Assembly: GCA_022376925.1 (NCBI GenBank)
Contig: JAIOJX010000004.1
Location: 177,783,501-177,847,500, forward strand
Direction of reading: 5' to 3'
DNA: 64,000 bases
Source: Tragulus kanchil
Lineage: Eukaryota > Chordata > Mammalia > Artiodactyla > Tragulidae
The position numbers and the translations under genes are program-made. Under the pieces are notes generated by a model. That model was given only the letters and a program-made list of their open reading frames with translations. It was not told the origin of the DNA and did not search any database. Of the stretch, positions 51,701-60,700 are shown piece after piece. Position 1 is the first letter of the stretch; every line of letters starts with the position of its first letter.

Positions 51701-54700
51701 TATCTTCACTTGGCGTCTGCAAGGCCCTGCTCAGGGGTCATCCTCATCAAAAACGTCTTCCCCAAACCTTCTTCCTCATTTCACATTCAAATTCGCTGAG
51801 CCCACCTCTATGTTCTCAAAACTCTTGAAAACTCTTTGGACAGGCTCCACCCATTGAATCATAATTTAGTGATTTTCCACCCTGTCTTTCCGGGTTCAGC
51901 TTAATATGCCCCTTTTTGTATTCCCAGAGACTCAATCAAGCCCTCGTCTATAGGATGAGCACACCATTTGCAAACAGCCACGACCCACCAAATTAATACA
52001 CTTGAAGACAACATCCCACTGGACCCCTCAGTGAAGACAGCCCCCCCACTGCTTACGCCATGTCGGTGGGCTCTGCGCTGAGGCTGCCACTATCGTTCCT
52101 ACCCCGGAAATGGGGGAGTTAGGTACTTTTGCAGAAGAATTTTATAATAGCATCATTAAGTTCTGGAGCACTAAAGATATTCTGATGGCTGAATGATTCA
52201 AAATAGATTAAGGGATTGCTTCAGGGAAACTCATGAACTTAAAAGTATTGAAAATAAAAATGATTATGAACATAAAGTAGTAATGGCAATTAAAATTTAT
52301 GTATATCTCACAAAAGACTGAAAAGTGAACCTTGAAGATTCACCATGAATTTTAAATCTCCCAAAGGACTGTTTAAACACGAAAAGATCTTTAGTTTTAG
52401 AAACTCTAGTATTTGTACCTCTCCTATCTTATTTTTTTTTTTTAAAGATTTATTTATTTATTTACTTTGGGCTGGGGTCGTGTTGGGGAGGGAGGGGAGT
52501 GGGCGGGCCACTTCTATTGGCTTTCATTTCTCTATTTTCATTTGTCTTCGTTCTTTGGCTCCTGTGGGCCTCCCATCGCGGTGGTGTCTGTTGTTGCAGA
52601 GCACCGGCTCTGGCGCATGCGCTCCAGAGCTCCAGCTCGGTGATTGGACACATCAGTCCAGCCGCTCCGCGGCACGTGGGACCTTCCCAGGCCAGGGATT
52701 GAACCAGCGTTCCTTGCACTGCAAGGCGGTGTCCTTACCCACTGGACCACCAGGGAAGCCCCCAAACTGCTTTCTTTGTACAGGTCATTTTAAATCTCAG
52801 CCTCTCTTTCTGGTAAGAGGTATTACTTTTTAGCTTTTGTAGAATCAACCCCTGTTTTCCTATTCCTAGTAGAAAGAGGCTATCCCGCCACCACCAAAGT
52901 TTTAGGTTCTCATTATTAAGTGCCTCTGAAGCCACACGGAGCCTTCTGATGCATCTGATACAGGTAAAAATGAAGGTAAGTCGACGTAAATTTATTTTTA
53001 AAAAACCCAACCAACCCTTCTCTCTTTTTAAAATAAAACCCTTTCTAGATCACTTTTATTCATTATTTACTGTTAAATCTTCCGTTTTAAGGGAAAGGGC
53101 TCCACACGGCTTGTGGGATCTCAGTTCTCTGACAAGGGATTGAACCCCCAGCCTCAAGAGTGAAAGCCCAGAATCCTAACCACTAGGCCACGAGGAAACT
53201 CACCTTCTCTCTCTTTTTAATGAATTTATTTCCAGTTATCTCTTGAAAAGAAAAAAGAAGTCTAGCCACATCAGGCCAACGTTTCTACATGAAGTGAAGC
53301 AGAGGGACTATGTCTGTTTCTTAATATGGAACCCTGGCATCTTTAAGTCAGTCATCTTCTTGGCTCACAAGTAAAAGTAGCATCTAAAGCTTTATATATA
53401 AATATAGATAGTGGCTTATCTGGCTATTTCTAAAGCTTCACTACTGTATATGAGACTTTTATGATGACCTGAACCTAATAATTATGGGTGATATTTGCCT
53501 CACTACAGTGTTTAACTTAGAAAGGTATATAAATTAAAAAACAAGGTTATTAAGCTGATTGAAATATTCTGTAATTTGAATAAAACTCTTAAATTTTAAA
53601 TTATGCAGTACATTAATCCTTCATGAAAAAAGTGTGAGAAAACCATAACCTTATTTGGATAGAACATATACATATCAACTTGGTTTACAACAGACTTTGT
53701 AGCAATCTACAGATAAAAAACCGAAGAGGAAAGACCTTTTATAAGAATCTAGTGTCCAGTGAGCTGGCTGGTCACTTATATTAAAGTTTATGTACTAAAA
53801 GCATCCGATAATTGGGTGATCCTGGGAATGTATTAATAATCACCTTTAACCAAGAAGGTGAAGACCATGTTATATTTTCTATACCTCAACCCAAAAGAGC
53901 CCTCCTCCCTATCAAAACTGATGTAACTGTTCCTTTATGTTTAGATAAGCAATATAGAGCCATGTCTTCTGTGGAAATGTTAAGAAAAAGAGTGACATAT
54001 AAAGGAAGAAGACAAAAAATTACCTATAACTCCCAGCCCAAGAGTTACCCAATCTGATACATGGACGTAATATGATCCACTTTTTAAAATGTGCTAAGGC
54101 AACCATTAGCATATGAAAGACCTGTATGTAACTTGAGGACTATGGAGTAAGAGATGTTTTATACCAATCTTTCTTTCATCTATATGTGAAAGTCATCATG
54201 TGGAAACCAAATGGTCACAACTAATAATTAAATCTCCTTCCATGACATCTGGAGGTGAAGGCCAGAAGGACAAGTTAAGTAGTTACGGAAATAAGGCTAG
54301 GAAAATATCGCTGGAGCCACTGTCGCAAAAGAATCGGCCCCAGATTCCCGGTTTTCTCCACAAGAGCTACTGCAAGGTAACAAAGAGGCCAGCGGCGTCT
54401 GCTCAGGCCTGCAAAAAGCAAGGCATCATCATCACACCAGCCCTGCCAGGCCTGTTTCTACCTCACAGCCCTTCCTTGGAGGACTGGCAGAGCCATTCCG
54501 AGGAAAAGCACTGCTCTAGCCTGAAGCAAACACTGGACAGCATGTGGTCTGCTTAAAGCTTCATTATTTGAGACATAAATTACCTTTTTTCAGGACAATT
54601 TTATACCTAAAGACTCTGGATTTTTAAGCTGCCATAACACTCAAATATTAAATCTTATTCGTTTTGCCACTATTTCTTAATTAGCAATTTTATTACATTG

Positions 54701-57700
54701 AAAAGACATCAAAGGTAGTACCTGCCATTCAACCTAATATTCAACATGGCAAATAATGATGCTAAATTAGATAGAAGGTATATGGTCACTTATATTAAAG
54801 TTTATGTACTAAAAGCATCCGATAATCAGGTGATACTGGGAGCCTCTTTAACATTTACCTATATAGCCTCTTTACCATTTTCCTAAGTTAGCTTACTCAT
54901 TAACTTATGAAACGTGAACTTATGACCAAAAATGAGAAGACAAAAGAAAGATTTAAAACAAAATCCATGTTGAGAAACATGAAGAGAGATGGGTTCTATG
55001 GGCTGAAAGAGCTAAATAAAGTCTAGACTTAATATCATTCTGTGCATTCAGTAAGCAACAAATTTCCCAAGACAGACAAATGATGCAATAAACTGCAGAC
55101 CAGGGCCAAGGCGAGGCCACAGCCAAGCAGTTATAAATTTGAGAGGCCTCCTTACTTGTCTAGCAGCGAAGTTTTGGGGGTTGAGCCCTGTGCCGATTGC
55201 TCCAAGGCTGACGTTGGGTAGTGTGGAACCAGAGGGAGACAGCTTGTAGCTGGGAGAAGGGGAGAAAGGAGAGCAGGGAGCCTCATCCCCAAGGCACCCA
55301 TCTTGATTGGAGAAAGGCAAAGTCAGCTGAAAAGTAGTAGCAGTTAGCCAATCGCAATGAGTGTTGGTTAGTGAAGCAACAGAATGCAAGAAGGGAAAAG
55401 AGAGACACCAGGAACAAACAAAGTTAGAGTGTATTAGCAGTAAACAAGGAGAGAACTTGGATCTGATCATCATCATCACACTCTGCCCAACAGATACCAT
55501 CTGTCAGCATCTCTGCTATAGGTTGTATCCTCTAAGTTAGTAACACATTCCGTCCATTGCACTAAGATTAAAATCGCCAGACGCTGTAGTTTCAGGCATC
55601 TCAAACTGATGACTCTAACGATGTATTGCTGAAACAGAAGCCAAAGTCATCTTCTTGTGAGTACACTTGCTGTCTGGACCAGCACCAGGTGTCAAACCAT
55701 GCCAGATCTAAACACTGTGGTCTCAACTGCCTTCTGAAGACACGGAATATTGCAAATTGGTATTCTGAATTAAGGAGCAATCTCCTTCATTAGAAATGTT
55801 AAAATCCCAACATAGATATAAATGACTTGTTTAAAAGCAGGTAGTTGAGAATTTGAAATAATCGTAACTAAAAGCATCCGATAATCAGGTGATACTGGGA
55901 GCCTCTTTAACATTTACCTATATAGCCTCTTTACCATTTTCCTAAGTTAGCTTACTCATTAACTTATGAAACGTGAACTTATGACCAAAAATGAGAAGAC
56001 AAAAGAAAGATTTAAAACAAAATCCATGTTGAGAAACATGAAGAGAGATGGGTTCTATGGGCTGAAAGAGCTAAATAAAGTCTAGACTTAATATCATTCT
56101 GTGCATTCAGTAAGCAACAAATTTCCCAAGACAGACAAATGATGCAATAAACTGCAGACCAGGGCCAAGGCGAGGCCACAGCCAAGCAGTTATAAATTTG
56201 AGAGGCCTCCTTACTTGTCTAGCAGCGAAGTTTTGGGGGTTGAGCCCTGTGCCGATTGCTCCAAGGCTGACGTTGGGTAGTGTGGAACCAGAGGGAGACA
56301 GCTTGTAGCTGGGAGAAGGGGAGAAAGGAGAGCAGGGAGCCTCATCCCCAAGGCACCCATCTTGATTGGAGAAAGGCAAAGTCAGCTGAAAAGTAGTAGC
56401 AGTTAGCCAATCGCAATGAGTGTTGGTTAGTGAAGCAACAGAATGCAAGAAGGGAAAAGAGAGACACCAGGAACAAACAAAGTTAGAGTGTATTAGCAGT
56501 AAACAAGGAGAGAACTTGGATCTGATCATCATCATCACACTCTGCCCAACAGATACCATCTGTCAGCATCTCTGCTATAGGTTGTATCCTCTAAGTTAGT
56601 AACACATTCCGTCCATTGCACTAAGATTAAAATCGCCAGACGCTGTAGTTTCAGGCATCTCAAACTGATGACTCTAACGATGTATTGCTGAAACAGAAGC
56701 CAAAGTCATCTTCTTGTGAGTACACTTGCTGTCTGGACCAGCACCAGGTGTCAAACCATGCCAGATCTAAACACTGTGGTCTCAACTGCCTTCTGAAGAC
56801 ACGGAATATTGCAAATTGGTATTCTGAATTAAGGAGCAATCTCCTTCATTAGAAATGTTAAAAATCCCAACATAGATATAAATGACTTGTTTAAAAGCAG
56901 GTAGTTGAGAATTTGAAAAGTATACCATCGTAACTAAAAACAGATCATAAGGAAATGGAGAAAGAAGACAACAGAATTCTTTTAGAAATAGCAAAGGAGA
57001 AAGTTTTGGGGTCATCTTGACAAAGCTAGAAGGCAAGGCCTTAGGATCCAGAGTATTTGCATAAGATTCAAAATTTTAATTTGTAATTATACAGTAGCAG
57101 AAAAAAGAATTCAAAATACACGTCTCTAGAAATTTCTTCTACATGTTTTCAGGGTATATTTTCCCCAGTATAGTCAGGCTACTTCACCCTCCAAACTTCA
57201 TACATTCCCCAAAACTCAGATCTTGTTCACAATACTCACATTCTAAAGACAGATAGTCCTAGCCTAATTACCTGTCAACATCAACTATTTTCATGTCACC
57301 GTTCAAATGCAAGTGATGTTTGTGTTTTGTTCACTCAGTTCAGTAATTCTATGCTTCCTTCTGGAATTAATTATCAAAAGACAAAAGGGAACCAAAGTGG
57401 TTCTCATGAACTATTACTGTAAAGCAAGGATTCAACTCACCTTCTCAAAATAAGGCCCACTATCTGTGGTTCCCATGTCTTTGGAATTAGGTGGACGGAA
57501 CCCAGATCGATCCTTCCTCATGATATCATTAAAATCCCCGAGATTCATTGCTCGCTTGTCCACATCAAATTTTTTATCTGGAAGGCTCCCTAAAAAAACA
57601 ACACAGAAGGAGTAAAAACGTTAGCAGTCACCGTCTCTCGCATGATCAAGAGTGACCTGTCCTGCTCTTCTCCCTGGGGTGCAGGTATAGACTCTAAGAG

Positions 57701-60700
57701 CTCCCCCTGTTTAGACTGCTGATGCTCCTCCCTAGAACACACATGAATGCTTTAAGAACAAACAGAACAAAACAATTCCCCTAAAGCCCCACAAGTTATA
57801 TCAGCCGTAGCTGGTTTTCTATGGAAGAATGAAAGAGCCTTAGGGCTACATCTAGTAAAACTCTAAGTAAAAAGATACTTAAACTGATCATTGACATGTC
57901 TCATGAATATATCCTGCTTAGTCCAGTGTCCTCAGTGAGAGGATGTGCCTTTTGCTGCTACTTTGGCATCTGCTAGACAGATGGCTGGAGTCGTGAACGT
58001 AATTATAAGGAATAAAATGGTGTTGCCCTAAAACTTAGAACTTCTGAGCTGAACACAGGAGATGGTTACAGGAACATGGTTATTGGCACAACATAACCTC
58101 CCAGGTGCAATGACTATTCGGTTTTCTTCCACATGCTTGTGAATTTGCTGTTGTCCAGTGACACAAAGCTCATTTTTAAGTGATTCTCATAATTAACAGT
58201 ATCACAGATCACAGGCTGTTTCTTTTATCTCCCAGGACTGTTTTCTTTTCGTAGTTCTTCCAGGTGAGCAACAGCTTCACTATGAAGACCCCATATGAGG
58301 GGCCGATGCTGTGTGTGCTCCACCTGCACGGGGGGCTGGTCCATAACAGGGCATCCCTGTGCAGACAGGTCTGGCTGCCCGGGAGATCACTCCAGCAGGG
58401 CCACAGACACATTCTGTTTGGCCACACACAGTATTATTATTTTTAAAAAACTTTGTTTATTTATTTATTTTTGGCTATTCTGGGTTTTCACTGCTACCAC
58501 AGGCCCTTCTCTAGTTGCAGGGAGTGGGGGCTACTCTCTAGTTGAGGTAAACAGGCTTCTTGTTGTGGTGACTTGTCCTGTTGTGGAACTCGGGTTCCAG
58601 GGCACATGGGCTTCAGTAGTTGCGGCACGTGGGCTCCACAGTTGCGGCTCCGAGGCTCTAGAGCACAGGCCCCATAGTTGTGGCTCACGGGTTTAGTGGC
58701 TCCGCAGCATGTGGGATCTTCCCGGATCAGGGATTGAACTCGTGTCTCTTGCATTGGCAGGCGAACTCTTCACCACTGGGCTACGAGGGGAGCCCCCCCA
58801 CACAGCACTTCTTAAAAATCTAGATTAATTACCAGTATTTAAAAATCTAAGCATATCAGAGTTTTTGGTCTCTCCTGAGAACCTGGCAAAGCTGAGTGTA
58901 CATTCGTTCACGGCAGCAAGTGCCAACAGCCGAGCCACGGCCAACTCCTTTAGGTGGTCCCCAGGCTCTCCTAGCAAACCAGTGACATCCAAGTCTAACT
59001 GCTCACACCTGGCACACCCTGCTTATTTACATTACCTTCTTGGCTCTTGTAGTCACTGGAGTTTTCAATCTCTACCTAGTGTTGAGCCTGGTACCTTCTA
59101 CAGAGGGAGTCTGGAACAGGTGTCTAGAAACTGCACACATCCCTACTCAAAGTGAGTAGGAATCCCAACAAAGCACCTTGAACAATAACATACTGTTTAG
59201 CAGAGGGGTACATACCTACAGACAAATCCATTTTGCTACTTGGGTTATCTTCAGTTTGACTCTGAAAATAAAGAACAGTGAGGGAAGATTAAAGTCTGAA
59301 ATTCAATGCTTATATCAGAGAAGAAAATGGCACTATTCACATGTAAGCCACTTTTACTTTACTGCTAGGTCTACACAAGATCCTTGAAAATGAATCTTTA
59401 ACTGGCATGAAGACAGTAACAATTTTCATGTGACTAATTTTGATTGCTGCTGGTATCTTTATTCCTAAATTCAGTTTTCACATCATATTAGCTTCAGTAA
59501 ATCTATGGACAGAGCGATAGCTAAACAGCTGCTTGGAGAATACAGCCCAGTCCTCAAGCTCCAGCCGGCTCAGGATCAAATTCCATGAGTGGCAGCCAAA
59601 TGATGACAACTTCTTCTCGTGACTTGTCAAGTCATCAGATCTTACAATGTGCAGCCAAGTCATCTGTCTTTTGGCAACCAGGGATAGGGTGTCCCCATAC
59701 TGCTCCCCAGAGACCAAAAAATTAGAAATTCTACAAAAACTGTTTATATAATTAATCACAAATAGTTTCCCTAGTCATTCTGCTGTTGCTAGCTTTTTTT
59801 AAAATTATAATATTAAAGCTGGTACAGCAGTCAGCAAAAATAATATAAATTTTAAGTCCTTGGCTCTTTCTTCCCTTACCATCTAAAGGAAAAGGATACA
59901 ATGGCTGTATCATTTAAAAGCTGTAACCTTTAAATACTGAAGTGTTTCATTAAGAAAAAAGGAACAGAACAAATATTGCCTCATCCAATCAGGAATATTG
60001 CATAACCAGTTTCTAAATCTGTAATTCTGTACTATATGTGGCAGTTGTCTGAAAATTTGCACTGAATGTAAAAGCTGGAATACATTACACATATGAAAAA
60101 GAAAACTTACCAGCAATCCCATATTTGAAAACTGTTTGGCAAGAGGATTCATCCATGAATCACTGTTTCCTCCTTTGAGTGAGCACTACAGAAATGAAAT
60201 ACGTAACCTCAGAATCAAATAATTGATTTCAGCTTCCTGAGTTGCATAACTACTGACTGAAAATGTAAAACCAAGAGTTTACCTTTTTTCAACCTTATAT
60301 TTCTCTTTAACTATAGCTATGTTGATAGTTTGAGAGATCTGTTAGTCTAAAAAAGCTATCAGCCTTAGTTACATCTACATTTTCATTCTTATTCTATTCA
60401 TTATAACTGGAAAGATACATGGACAGCTAGTGTCTTCACCCTGTACAAGTTAACATCTGGTTTTCTTAAAATACAATGTCTGTATGTCCATACTTTCCCT
60501 CTTGACTCCTCCTTGTGACCCAAGCTGGTTTGTATTAGGAGTCAAGAAAAGTTTGACGCCAAGGGGGACAATTTTCATGTGACTAATTTTGATTGCTGCT
60601 GGTATCTTTATTCCTAAATTCAGTTTTCACATCATATTAGCTTCAGTAAATCTATGGACAGAGCGATAGCTAAACAGCTGCTTGGAGAATACAGCCCAGT

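Larger units (their letters stand above)
49585..55155 (-). other. TNRC6B intron with duplication 12
   Basis: Holds duplication 12 with its SINE, a degraded minus-strand SINE near 53.1 kb and the 59-bp direct repeat. Nothing else recognised at 49.6-50.5 or 53.2-53.77 kb. Confidence 0.8.
54808..56939. repeat. Tandem duplication 13 (~1.06 kb x 2), includes a coding exon
   Basis: Copy 1 is 54808-55873 and copy 2 is 55867-56939, period 1059. Microhomology actaaaa at the junction. It duplicates the 171-bp TNRC6B exon. The last bases of copy 1 lack about nine bases present near 56920. Confidence 0.97.

Noticed and set aside
53812..54556. Two plus-strand ORFs (81 and 118 codons) as possible genes
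   Set aside because: No recognisable domain, no splice or poly(A) context, and they lie in an intron. Listed as part of the unexplained segment but not called as genes.
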